From Osmia lignaria lignaria (Eukaryota; Arthropoda; Insecta; Hymenoptera; Megachilidae), in the NCBI RefSeq assembly GCF_051020975.1, contig NC_135042.1, positions 1,194,888-1,258,887 on the forward strand: a stretch of 64,000 bases of DNA, written 5' to 3'. Below are positions 44,139 through 54,925 of the stretch, piece after piece (within the stretch, counting starts at the first letter, position 1; every line of letters starts with the position of its first letter). Made by a program: the position numbers and the translations under genes. The notes beneath the pieces were generated by a model, which had not been told where the DNA came from, searched no databases, and saw only the letters and a list, made by a program, of their open reading frames with translations.

Positions 44139-45533
44139 TTGTTACGTTCGATTGATGAAGGTGTGCCCAATATCGATAATATCGTCTCTGTCAGTAATAA
44201 TAATAATAACGCAGAAAATGACCCGATACAACTGGCGAATATACATAGAAAAAGAGCGCCCCCTTTAAACCTAGAGAGGGGGAGAAGAATTGAAGAACTG
44301 TGTTGGTTCTTCCTGTTTCCGGATGGAAAAAATGGATTCAGAGAGCATCGAAACATCCCAATAACACCATTCGATTACTTCCAAGCACGTATTCTGAGCA
44401 ATGACAAACGGTTCCAACGAAAAGATAATTTGTTTTTCGCATTATCTGTTGTTGAATACGACCGCGCAAAAGCTAGCATTTCAGTATTATGCAAAATGCG
44501 CCATGGGGAACATACTCCACAGGGATTAGTAGATAATATGCACCTCACGATGAGAAACATAAGAGGATCGGCATCATACTGGAAACGATGCTGTTCGGAA
44601 TTAATCGCCATGGTCCGAAGTCTTGGACCGCCCACATGGTTTGCTACGTTCTCTTGTAATGATCTAAACTGGCCAGATATGTTGAAGGGATTACTACTAT
44701 CCGAAGGTCAATCAACGACCGAACTTGAAAACCTAACGTCTGTAGATCGACTGCAGTTGGTTCAGAGACACTCTGTAGTTATTGCAAGACAATTTACGTT
44801 ACGCGTAAACGCGTTAATGCAGTATTTAAAAAACTCGCATTGCTTAGGCGGCGTTGTTACCGATTTTTGGTATAGAATTGAATTTCAAAATAGAGGAAGT
44901 CCACATTTGCACATGCTTATTTGGTGTGCAAACATACCTGATTTCCTAACCAACGAAGGCCAAAACGTTATTGAGAAAATTGTATCTTGTTCATTGGAAG
45001 TCGAAAATCACGATATGAACGATATAGTTCAAAAAGTCCAAATTCATAAACATTCTCATACATGTTACAAAGATCGTAATAATCGTTCTTGTCGATTTGG
45101 ATTCCTCAGACCGATTAGTGAAAGAACGATGTGCTTAGGCCCAGATGACACACTTGCCAACAACGGGCGTTTCTGCGTACTTAAGAGAACCGCAAATGAA
45201 GTTATGGTGAATAATTACAACCCAAATCTTTTAAAGCTTTGGAAAGCAAACATGGATATTCAACCATGCGGAAATGTTACAGCCGTCGCATATTATATTG
45301 CTAAATACGCAAGTAAATACAAGCCGCAGGACACAGGAAATATTATTAAAGAAGCCGTTTTACGAGCGAATCGCCGAAACGATACCATCCAAAATCAATT
45401 ATTTTCGGTATCTATGGCAATTCTATCTCAACGTATGGTCAATGCTATAGAATGTGCTTATCGATTATGCCATCTGCCTCTTAAAATGAGCTCGCGAAAA
45501 GCTGTATTTATAAACAGCTGTCGGCCTGAATAG
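44139..45533 (+). CDS. Helitron Rep (HUH, two-tyrosine) domain
   Basis: A 464-residue frame. The HUH motif is H256-L-H258 in G-S-P-H-L-H-M-L-I-W. The two catalytic tyrosines are Y390 and Y394 in K-Y-A-S-K-Y, with the spacing typical of Helitron Reps. A zinc-binding-like stretch (H-S-H-T-C near 308, then C-R-F-G-F) lies between. The start at 44139 (M-L-R-S-I-D-E-G) is a convenience start; the true protein is a fusion with the upstream domains. It ends at a TAG after about 45531, and continued text (F-E-E-N-G-T-S-F) follows in the other frame. The active-site residues look intact. Confidence 0.9.
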   Translation: MLRSIDEGVPNIDNIVSVSNNNNNAENDPIQLANIHRKRAPPLNLERGRRIEELCWFFLFPDGKNGFREHRNIPITPFDYFQARILSNDKRFQRKDNLFFALSVVEYDRAKASISVLCKMRHGEHTPQGLVDNMHLTMRNIRGSASYWKRCCSELIAMVRSLGPPTWFATFSCNDLNWPDMLKGLLLSEGQSTTELENLTSVDRLQLVQRHSVVIARQFTLRVNALMQYLKNSHCLGGVVTDFWYRIEFQNRGSPHLHMLIWCANIPDFLTNEGQNVIEKIVSCSLEVENHDMNDIVQKVQIHKHSHTCYKDRNNRSCRFGFLRPISERTMCLGPDDTLANNGRFCVLKRTANEVMVNNYNPNLLKLWKANMDIQPCGNVTAVAYYIAKYASKYKPQDTGNIIKEAVLRANRRNDTIQNQLFSVSMAILSQRMVNAIECAYRLCHLPLKMSSRKAVFINSCRPE

Positions 45534-45868
45534 AGATATAGAATTCTGCGATTTGAAGAAAATGGAACATCATTTTTCAATAACATATTCGATCGTTACG
45601 TAAAGAGGCCAGACAACCTAGAAAACTTGAGTTTAGCCGAATTTGCTGTCCGATATGAAACAGTTTCAAGTGAAATATGGACAGAAGAAGATGGCGATGC
45701 AGAACTTAGAACTGACGATGAAGAAATTTCGAGATCGAAGTTTATAAAATTGAAGGACAATAACCGAATGCGAAGAAGAAGTAAACCAGCTGTACTCCGC
45801 CACTGATATTATACCCTGAACAGTGATAGAGAAGGATACTTCTATAACTTAATAGTGTGTCATTGTTC
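45534..45868 (+). pseudogene. Helitron Rep-helicase linker
   Basis: It continues the Rep-helicase polyprotein: F-D-R-Y-V-K-R-P, L-S-L-A-E-F-A, a basic stretch, then Y-F-Y-N-L-I-V just before the insert at 45869. A stop codon lies near 45804. Confidence 0.65.
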
Positions 45869-46500
45869 ACGCGTTTCGTCGCCGTGAGAAAGGAGGCGAT
45901 TGGAAAACTCGATGATTTTAAAGAGGTGCCGGACGTTAGGACGATGCGGTTATCAAGAAAGAGCCGGCGTTGGTTCCAAAGAACTAAATGTATTTAAGCT
46001 CGTTTTCGACGGTTGTACAAGTTTGAGAAAGGCTTAATTCTAAGTTTAATAAAATAAAGAACTTTAAGAGCGATTTTATTTCTGTACGCGTATTCCCGAA
46101 GCAGAAAGTTCGGAATTTCGGCGAAAGGCGAAGCGCGATGTTTCGGCGACCGAAGACTGATTAAGAATCAAAGTTAAGCGGTTAAAATCAACCCGCTTAA
46201 ATACTGAGGAGTCCCCTTTGTTCCAGGGGCCGTCCGTCACCTCTCCGCCGGACTCGTCATGCTCCGTCGGCCAGCCGAGTCGGCGAAACGGTAGCGAGGC
46301 GACATGTAAACAGCTGGTACAAAGGGGAAGACTGTTACGTTATTATGGAACGGTTTAGATTCTAAATAGGGCCTATTATTAGATAACCAAATTGATTTAT
46401 GGTAGTCTATTTATGGAATCCATAAGCGTTTAGAAGTCTTTAAAGGTGTGTTGAGAACCTTAACCGTTTTAAACTAAGTAAACGACTTTTAAATTTGAAA
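45869..46500. mobile_element. Insert between Rep and helicase (632 bp)
   Basis: TGTTC at 45864-45868 and 46501-46505 flanks it, a possible 5-bp duplication. Its ends are not TG/CA. Inside, AATAAAATAAAG near 46050 and a purine run AAAGGGGAAGAC followed by TGTTACG (46315-46334) look like LTR-element parts, but I cannot name the family. No ORF of note. Confidence 0.5.
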
Positions 46501-46942
46501 TGTTCGGTTTTCGCTCGAACAGTCACATTCCATTTCGTGATGAAAGTACATTTATGTCCGAAAACGAATCTTCGAAACAATGTTTTCTTCGACGGCAACA
46601 CGAGTTGAAACCTATGTTGGGTAACGCAAGTGTCGAACAATTTACTCACGCAGAGCAAATTATTGAAGCGGCGCTCGCCCAGGCTGTTGCTTTGAATGTT
46701 GTACATGAAGAGGAAACTAATGAACATTTAAGTGATGCAGTCAGAATTCATGCCGACGAAACAATATATTATGATCAAGGTGATTTATATGAAGATCAAC
46801 AGCAAGAAACAATTGCAATGCCAGAAGACGTGTTCCTTAATAGTATTCGAAGTATTAATATTCAACAAAAAGACTTATTTAAATCAGTTTCCGCAGTAAT
46901 TGAGAAAAATATTAAAGATATGATGATGAAAATACGGAACAA
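46501..46942 (+). pseudogene. Helitron pre-helicase region
   Basis: The frame at 46500-46994 has F-R-D-E-S-T-F-M-S-E-N-E, the C-F-L-R-R-Q-H segment and a Glu/Gln-rich stretch, matching the linker that leads into the helicase in Helitrons. A frameshift near 46943 joins it to the helicase start. Confidence 0.7.
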
Positions 46943-47111
46943 ATGTTGCTTTTTATTACCGGAGGCGCTGGTAGTGGCAAGTTGTTTATTTTAAAATTAC
47001 TTGTTGAACACGTTAAACGCTGCTATAATCCTACAGTTGATACGATGATAAAACAACCTTTCATTGAAGTAGCGTCTTTGACTGGCGTCGCCGCCCCTGA
47101 AATATTCGGAA
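46943..47111 (+). pseudogene. PIF1-like helicase, N-terminal fragment
   Basis: It has the Walker A region F-I-T-G-G-A-G-S-G-K and then V-A-S-L-T-G-V-A-A. After G-K the usual Ser or Thr is Leu (G-K-L), which would weaken nucleotide binding. The frame then enters tandem repeat sequence at about 47112, so about 95% of the helicase is missing. Confidence 0.8.
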
Positions 47112-47126
47112 AATATTCGAGATATT

Positions 47127-48204
47127 TAAAAGTTCCGAAGCCGCACCAACATAATAAAGATACAGAAACACCGTGGCCCCTTTCTTTGAAATAACTCGGC
47201 ACTACTCCGGGCTGCAAATGCCACTTCCAGCTTAGGTGTGCAGAAGAAGAACAACAAGAAGAAGAAATATCCCGGAATATGTCCGTGAGGCCCCTTTCCT
47301 TGAGCTAAATCTGCAAATATCTCGGAAACGATGCGAGCTATGGCAAAATGTTATCAGACCTTTTTTGTAGAGAATTAAGTTTCCTACTATCTATGTTCTA
47401 TGATATTTTTTGATAAGATGCGTAGTTTTCGAGATATACCTAGATATTTAACAGTTCCGAAGCCGCACCAACATAATAAAGATACAGAACCATCGTGGCC
47501 CCATTCTTTGAGATAACTCTGCACTATTGCGAGCTGCAAATGTCACTTCCAGCTTAGCTGTGCAGAAGAAGAACAACAAGAAGAAGAAATATCTGGGAAT
47601 ATGTCCGTGAGGCCCCTTGCTTGAGTTAAATCTGCAAATACCTCGGAAACGATGCGAGCTATGGCAAAATGTTAAGGGACCTTTTTTGTAGGAAATTAAG
47701 TTTCCTACTATTTATGTTCTATGATATTTTTTGATCAGATGCGAAGTTTTCGAGATATATCGAGAAATTTAAAAGTACCGAAGCCGCACCAAGATAATAA
47801 AGATACAGAAACACCGTGGCCCCTTCCTTTGAGATAACTCTGCACTATTCCGAGCTGCAAATGCCACTTCCAGCTTACCTGTGCAGAAGAAGAACAACAA
47901 GAAGAAGAAATATCTCGAAATATGTCCGTGAGGCCCCTTTCCTTGAGCTAAATCTGCAAATATCTCGGAAACGATGCGAGCTATGGCAAAATGTTGAAAC
48001 CATTTTTGTAGCAAATTAAGTTTCCTACTATTTATGTTCTATGATATTTTTTGATCGGATGCGTAGTTTTCGAGATATATCGAGATATTTAAAAGTTCCA
48101 AAGCCGCAGCAACATAATAAAGATAGAGAAACACCGTGGCCCCTTTCTTTGAGATAACTCTGCACTATTCCGAGCTGCAAATGCCACTTCCAGCTTAGCT
48201 GTGC
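47127..48204 (+). repeat. 321-bp tandem repeat, about 3.4 units
   Basis: Units begin GTTCCGAAGCCGCACC-type at 47132, 47453, 47775 and 48094 (spacing 321, 322, 319). Each holds a GAAGAAGAACAACAAGAAGAAG block and CGGAAACGATGCGAGCTATGG. Similarity between units is high. The array is cut at 48204 by an insert and resumes at 49152-49236. Short open frames in it are not genes. Confidence 0.88.
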
Positions 48205-49151
48205 TTTACGGTCGAAACTGTTCCACATGAACACTTCCGAACTATTCGATAGTAGGTAATATTTTTTAAAAATATATTTTATGCTTCCGATACACGATGA
48301 TCTTTGATCTGTGGCTTAAAAAGGAATGACGATCGTCTCGTCCTCAGCTCTTCGATGGCGGTTACCCTCCGGCTTCGAACCTCGAGTTTTCTAAACACTC
48401 GAGAGCGATAAGGCCGGGTGACGATTCGGGGAAAAGAACGCAATTATTTGAGGCTATGGTAGGAGGTGTAGTCAAAGAATGAATTAGAATTACGTTGTAA
48501 AATGAATAATTTATTTCACAAGGGAAAAAGCCCGAAGGCATAAAAAACCCTTGGATTCGTTTGTTAAAGGGAAAAAGCCAAAAGGCATAAAAAACCCTTG
48601 ATTATTGATTACAAATTTGATATTCTGTATTGGAATGTAATTGTATGTGTGAGTGTATCGCGTGTGAACTTTGATTTAAACGTGTACACGTATGGTGGGC
48701 GCCCGTCAGCGATTAATAATCGCGTGACTCCGGATTTTTTGGGAAACAGTTCCCCTATTAGTTTGAATTTTATTGATTCGGAAACCAGGTTCCGGCGGAG
48801 ACTCCTGCGCGGGAAGACGTCTATTTATGATGATACGGAAACCAGGCTCCGTTAGAGTCCCCCGCACAAGGAGACGTCCGGACGTCATCAGAGATGTCAA
48901 AATGATATTGTTTTGTTGCTAGCAGGGCCCTGAGCTTGAATTAATAAAATACTACTGAATTTAACTACGCGATACAAAATCACCCGTTCGACCGGTCGCG
49001 CCCGAGGTACGTTAACGAATCCTTTATCGAGGCATGAGTGCCCCGTTCTTCTCTCTCTAAACGTTGCGATACCCTTCGGTTCTCCGAAGAAACCGTCCGG
49101 CATCTCGCGTCAACCAAGTTTTCTAAATATTTTAAAACGAACGCGCAGACA
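48205..49151 (-). repeat. LTR-like insert, target duplication TGTGC
   Basis: Flanked by TGTGC at 48200-48204 and 49152-49156, inside the tandem repeat. On the minus strand it begins TGTCTGCGCG. An ATAAATA (48832-48838) precedes an AATAAA (48769-48774), so minus orientation is likely. Its other end is CCGTAAA, so TG/CA ends are not perfect. A 5-bp duplication fits a Bel/Pao or Ty3-like element. It has two GAAACCAGG(T/C)TCCG-type repeats (about 48780 and 48838). Confidence 0.65.
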
Positions 49152-49236
49152 TGTGCAGAAGAAGAACAACAAGAAGAAGAAATATCTCGAAATATGTCCG
49201 TGAGACCTCTTTCCTTGAGCTAAATCTGCAGATATG
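49152..49236 (+). repeat. 321-bp repeat, partial unit after the insert
   Basis: GAAGAAGAACAACAAGAAGAAG through CTTGAGCTAAATCTGCAGATAT, then directly joins the 80-bp satellite. Confidence 0.8.
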
Positions 49237-51077
49237 TAATGTACATTTAATACCAATATCATTATTACGATATCTACATGAGATATAATGTAATATACTG
49301 ATTGCTACCCACAGATCAATGTACATTTAATGACAATATCATTATTACCATATCTACATCAGATATAATGTAATATACTGATACATTCCCACAGATAAAT
49401 ATACATTTAATAACAATATCATTATTACTATATCTACATCAGATATAATGTCGTATACTGATTCATTCCCACAGATCAATGTACATTTAATAACAATATC
49501 ATTATTACTATATCTACATTAGATATAATGTAATATACCGATTACTTCTCACAGATCAACGTACGTTTAATAACAATATCATTAGTATTATATCTACATT
49601 CTATATAATGTAATATATTGGTTCATTCCCACAGATCAATGTACATTTAACAACAATGACATGACTACTATATCTACATGAGATATGTAATGTACATTTA
49701 ATAACAATGTCATTATTTCCATATCTACATTAGATATAATGTAATATACTGATTCCTTCCCCCAAGTCAATGTACATTTTATAACAATATCATTAGCACT
49801 GTATCTACATTCGATATAATGTCATATACAGATTCATTCCCACAGTTTAATGTACATTTAGTAACAATATCATTATTATGATATCTGCATGGGATATAAT
49901 GTAATATACTGATTGTTACTCAGAGATCAATGTACATTTAATAACAATAACATTAGCACTATATCTACATTCGATATAATGTGATATACTGATTCACTCC
50001 CACGGATCAATGTACATTTAATAACAATATCATTAGTACGATATCTACATTAGATATGTGATGTGCAATTGATAACAATATCATTATTACCATACCTACA
50101 TTCGATATAATGTGATATACTGATGCATTCCCACAGATCAAATGTACATATAATAACAATATCATTGGTACTATATCTACATTAGATATGTGATGTGCAA
50201 TTGATAACAATATTATTATTACCATACCTACATTCGATATAATGTGATATACTGATACATTCCCACAGATCAAATGTACATATAATAACAATATCATTGG
50301 TACTATATCTACATTCGATATGTTATGTACATTTAATAACAATATCATTAGTACTATATCTACATTCGATATAATGTCATATACAGATTCATTCCCACAG
50401 ATCAATGTACATTTGATAACAATATCATTATTACTATATCTACGTTAGATATAATGTCATATACAGATTCATTCCCACAGATCAATATATATTTAATAAC
50501 AATATCATTGTTACTATATCTACATTAGATATAATGTCATATACTGATTCATTCCCACAGATCAATGTACATTTAATAACAATATCATTATTACTATATC
50601 TACATTAGATATAATGTCGTGTAGTGACACATTCTCACAGATCAATGTACATTTAATAACAATATCATTATTACGATATCTACATGAGATGTAATGTAAT
50701 ATACTGATTGCTACTCAGAGATCAATGTACATTTAATAACAATATCATTGGTACTATATCTACATTCGATATGTTATGTACATTTAATAACAATATCATT
50801 ATTACCATATCTACATTCGATATAATGTAATATTCTGCTTCATTCCCACAGATCAATGTATATTTAATAACAATATCATTATTATCATATCTACATTAGA
50901 TATAATGTAATATACTGATTCATTCCCACAGATCAATGTACATTTAATAACAATATCATTAGTACTATATCTACATTAAATATGTAATGTACATTTAATA
51001 ACAATATCATTATTACTATATCTACATTAGATATGTAATATACATTTACAAACAATGCCATTATTACTATATCTCCG
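49237..51077 (+). repeat. 80-bp satellite array (left block)
   Basis: Units of 80 bp with core CCCACAGATCAATGTACATT, TAACAATATCATTATTAC and CTACATTAGATATAATG. Example starts are at 49388, 49468 and 49548. Several units are short because a GATATGTAATGTACATT joint replaces the middle. The block ends at the LINE B insertion (51078) and continues at 57478. Confidence 0.9.
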
Positions 51078-51285
51078 GGGGAGTTCCGCTGTGGTAGCGG
51101 TCGTGAAAGGACGTGTGCCGAGACAGGCGGAGCAATAGAGTTGTAAAAGAGATAGAAAAGTGGGGGAGAAAGGTGCAAGGGTTATAGAAAAGGGGAGCGG
51201 TTAAAGAAGAGAAGGTGGGACAGAATAGGAGAAAAGCAAAGCAGTGAACATAAGAAGAAAATAGAAGACAAGTGGGCCCAAGGGT

Positions 51286-52562
51286 GTGAGGTTAGGTCCG
51301 GAAAGCGGTAGAAAGAGCGCGAAGTCGGGAGTTGGGAGGAGGAGGTACTGCACAGAGGAAGCCCCGGTAGGTAACGAAGAGCAGGACGTTCGAGAAGCGG
51401 GAAGTATGGCGGACAAGGTGGAGGAAGCAAAAGAGACGAAAAAAATGTGGGAAGGTAAAGAAGACACTGGGAGAGGGGACAAAGGGGGCAAAAGGGGAAG
51501 GCCGACCAACGTGGAGGCGCTGAAAAAAGAAAAGAGCCAGAGTATGGGAAACATGACAAGTATAGAACAAATATGGAAAAGGAAAAGCGAAACGGAGGCC
51601 GAAGAAGAAGGAGAGAGCGGAAGTAGGGGAAGATACAGCCCGCAGGCAGAGAGATGGATGTTCAGAGGAAGCAGTCTAGTGGAGAGGTCGCCGGAAAAGA
51701 GAAAAGAGAGAATGGAAGACGGGGAAGGGCTGGGGGAAATAAAGAGGATGATTAGAGAATTGGGAGAAGATTTGAGTAAGAAAATAGACATAAGTGCAAA
51801 GAACCAGGGGAAGGAGATAAGGGAGGAGATAGCGGGAGTAAAAAAGGAAATAGAAAAAGAAATAGGAAACCTAAAAGAAGAAATTAAAAAAAGAGAGGAC
51901 AAATGGATAGCGCAAAAGAGAGAATTAGAGGAGAAAATGGAGCTACTAAAGAAAAAGGTAGAGGAGCTAGAAAGGGGGGAAAAAGAAAAGGTCAAATGGA
52001 GTAAACTAGAAGAGAAAATACAAAGTATGGAGCAGGGAGTAAGAGAGAAAAGAAAGACGAAGAATGAAGACGAGGTAATAAAAGAAAACCTGAGAGAATT
52101 AGAGAGCAAGTGCGAGCGAAAGGAAAAGGAAGAAAAGAGGAGAAATATAATAATCAAAGGACTGAAGGCGAAAAGAGAAGAGATGAGGGAGAAGACAGAA
52201 GAGATAATGGAAACAATTGGACTGAGGGATGCGATAGAGGAGGTGAAAGTAGTAGGGGTGGCGGAAGGGGGAAAAGAAGTGAACATGGTGCAAGTAAAAC
52301 TTAAGTCCATGGAAATAAAGAGAGACGTGATGACGAAGAAGAAAGCGCTGAGGGGAAAGAGAGGCGGATGCAATGGAAGATAAGGAGGATAGCGAAAGAA
52401 GAAAGAGAAAAAGGAAGAAGTGTATGGGTGGACTATGGGAGATTAAGAATAGACGGAAAATGGTGGAGGTGGGACGAGGAGAGAGAGATATTGAAGGACT
52501 GGGGAGGGAAAGAGTGGCACAAAAAACAGAAAGAGTCGAGTGGGTCGGGGGAAGAAAAGTGA
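51286..52562 (+). CDS. LINE B ORF1 (nucleic-acid binding, RRM-like)
   Basis: An open frame from 51286 to 52383 (365 residues), with a likely start at Met 41 (51406, M-A-D-K-V-E-E). It has a charged N-terminus, a long coiled-coil (E-K-E-I-G-N-L-K-E-E-I heptads, about residues 170-300) and an RRM-like core (R-R-N-I-I-I-K-G-L-K) near residue 295. A frameshift near 52370 moves into the frame 52368-52562 with W-K-I-R-R-I-A-K-E-E-R-E-K-G and a final W-W-R-W-D-E. This is the usual layout of insect LINE ORF1 proteins, which bind element RNA. Confidence 0.8.
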
Positions 52563-53764
52563 GGGACAAAGAGGAAGGAGAGAAAGGACAAGAAGAAGGG
52601 GAAGAAAGAAACAGGTGGTGGAGAAGAAGGAGGAAGGAGGAGAAAGAGAAAGAGGAAAAACAGAAGAAGAAGAAAAAGAGGAAAGCAGGAGAGGGGACAG
52701 AAGAGGAGAAAGAAGAGAGCGAAAAGGTTAAGGGCACGGGGTGCGAGGAAGAAAAGGAAGGGTGGGAAATAGGGTTCTGGAACTGCGCCAGGGTAAGAAA
52801 CAAGGTTGAGAACTTCTGGAGAACGATTACGCAATGGGACGTAATAGTGCTAATGGAGACGTGGCTGGAACAGAAAGGGTGGGAGAAGATAGTGGGAAGG
52901 TTACCAAAAGGGTATAGGTGGGAAGCTCAAATGGCAGAAAGAAAGAACAAGAAAGGAAGTTCAATGGGAGGAATGCTGATGGGGGTGGAGGAGGCCCTGA
53001 TGGAGAAGGAAGGGAAGATAATAAAAGAAGAGGAAAAGGGGGGAATGATGACGGCGGAATTTACGAAGGGAGAGGAGAAGTGGAGAATAGTGGGGGTGTA
53101 TGTGAACGCGGACATAAAAGAAAAAATGAGGGAGCTCAGGATAAGGATGGAGGACATAAGAGATGAAAGAATAACAATTATCGGAGGGGACTTCAACGCG
53201 AGGACGGGGGAGGATGGCGGGTGGGGAGAGCTGAGGGAGGGGGAAGAAGAAGAGGGTAAAAGAAAATCGAAGGATAAAAAACACAATACGGAAGGGAGGG
53301 CGATGCTGGAGGCCCTAAGGGGAACGGGGTGGGAGAAACTGAATGGGAACATCAGCGGGGACGAGGAGGGAGAATACACTTATACGGGAGCAAGAGGAAA
53401 CACAGTGATAGATTATGTGCTGGCGGAGGAAGGGGGAAAGAGGAGGATTAAAAGGATGGAGATAGGGGATAGGATAGATTCGGACCACCATCCAATGATA
53501 CTGAAATTAGAAGGGGGGAGAGTGGGGAAGGAAGAAGGCAGGGAAGGAAAAAAACCAACTGCAAGAGGGGATTGGTTAGAGCAAGGAAGAGAAAGGTTTA
53601 AAAAGGGAATTAGGTGGAGGGAGGGGAGGAGGGGACAAATAGAAGAGGATATGGAAGGAATGGCAGAAGAATTCAGAAAAGCTCTTGAAAGAGGAGGGGA
53701 GGAAAAGGAAAAACGTAGGAGGAAACGATGGTGGGATAAAGAATGCAGGAGGAGGAAGAAATAA
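52563..53764 (+). pseudogene. LINE B APE-type endonuclease
   Basis: The frame to a TAA at 53762-53764 has a charged lead, I-G-F-W-N-C-A-R-V, M-E-T-W-L-E, G-D-F-N-A-R-T, T-V-I-D-Y-V-L and D-S-D-H-H-P-M, the motifs of an endonuclease/exonuclease/phosphatase domain. The stop interrupts ORF2 just before the linker to RT, and a frameshift near 53800 follows. Confidence 0.85.
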
Positions 53765-54925
53765 GTGAGAAAGGTACTAAGAGAATGGAGGAAGGGAAGG
53801 GTAGGGGGGAGAGATATAGGGAGGAGAAAAGGGAATACAACAGACTATGCAAAGACAAGAAGGAAAAAGCAAATGAGAAATTCGAGAGGGAGGTAGAAGA
53901 GGCAAGGACAGAAAGTGACGTATGGAGAATAATAAACAAGGAGAAAAAGGGAAGAAGGAGGATAATAACGAGAATAAAAGAAGAGGAGTGGAGGAAGCAC
54001 TTAGTAAAGCTACTGGGGGGATCAGAGGGAAAAGTAGTGCTGGGGGGATGGAAAGAGAGAGAAGGAGACGAGGAAACGGACATAAGCAAGGAAGAAATAA
54101 GGAAAGTGGTGGCGAAGCTGAAGGATGGGAAGGCGAAAGGGGGCGATGAAATACCAAACGAGGTCTGGAAATACGGAGGGGAAGAGGTAACGAACTGGGC
54201 ATGGAAGGTATGCCATAGAATATGGAGAGGGGAGGGATGGCCGGAGGAGTGGAAGGAAGGGATAATAGCGCCCATAAAGAAAAAAGGAGATGGGACAAGG
54301 GCAACGGACTACAGGGGGGTGACGCTAATGCCCACTCTCTATAAGATATATGCAGCGGTACTGACGGAAAGGCTGCGAGAGGAAGTGGAAGAAAAGGGAA
54401 TGATACCGGCAAATAAGACAGGCTTTAGAAGAGGGATGGGAACAATTGATAATATCTATGTGCTAAATTACCTGGTAAATAGACAGATAAAGAGGACAAA
54501 GGGAAAAGTAATAGCATTCTTCATAGATTTGAGAGCAGCTTTCGACTCAGTGGACAGGGGAGTGTTGCTGGAGACGCTAAAGCAAAGAGAGGTAAGAGAA
54601 GGGCTAAGGAGTAGGATAAAAGAGATACTAAGAGAGGCGAGAAGTAGGATAAGAACAAGTGAGGGGCTAACAGAACCATTCTGGACAGCGAGAGGGGTAA
54701 GACAAGGATGCCCGCTAAGTCCGCTGCTGTACAACCTATTGACAGCAGATATGGAGGAGAAGATGGGTAAGGGTGGGGGAGGTGGGATAAAGGTTGGAGG
54801 GACACACTGGCCTACGCAGATGATGTGGTGGTACTAGCGGAGGAGGAAGAGGATATGAAGGTATTGCTAGGAAGACTAGAAAGATACCTGGATGAGAAGA
54901 GGCTAGAGCTGAACCAGGATAAATA
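53765..54925 (+). pseudogene. LINE B reverse transcriptase
   Basis: From about 53806 the frame has I-P-N-E-V-W-K-Y-G-G, D-Y-R-G-V-T-L, G-F-R-R-G-M-G, F-I-D-L-R-A-A-F-D-S-V-D, R-Q-G-C-P-L-S-P-L-L-Y-N and then, after a frameshift near 54795, A-Y-A-D-D-V-V-V-L-A. A stop follows at about 54923. Compared with LINE A the RT motifs are the same in order and spacing. Confidence 0.88.

Larger units (their letters stand above)
37550..47111 (+). mobile_element. Helitron, autonomous type, decayed
   Basis: A plus-strand Helitron with, in order: a leader that may begin near 37559 (TCGGGGACTGATACACTC), a repeat-rich N-terminal segment, DUF6570-like domain, OTU-like region, Rep domain and the start of a PIF1-like helicase. 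Two solo LTRs (39959-42729, 42994-43761) and another insert (45869-46500) interrupt it. After the helicase Walker A region it ends at a 321-bp tandem repeat (from about 47112), so the rest of the helicase and the 3' CTRR-type terminus are missing. Helitrons move by rolling-circle replication. Confidence 0.88.

Noticed and set aside
50007..50405. 132-residue Ile/Leu-rich minus-strand frame in the satellite
   Set aside because: A repeated translation of the 80-bp unit, with a period matching the satellite; no evidence of a gene.
49388..51077. Possible CRISPR-like array (regular 80-bp spacing)
   Set aside because: The whole 80-bp unit repeats, with no unique spacers, and the setting is eukaryotic. 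It is a satellite.
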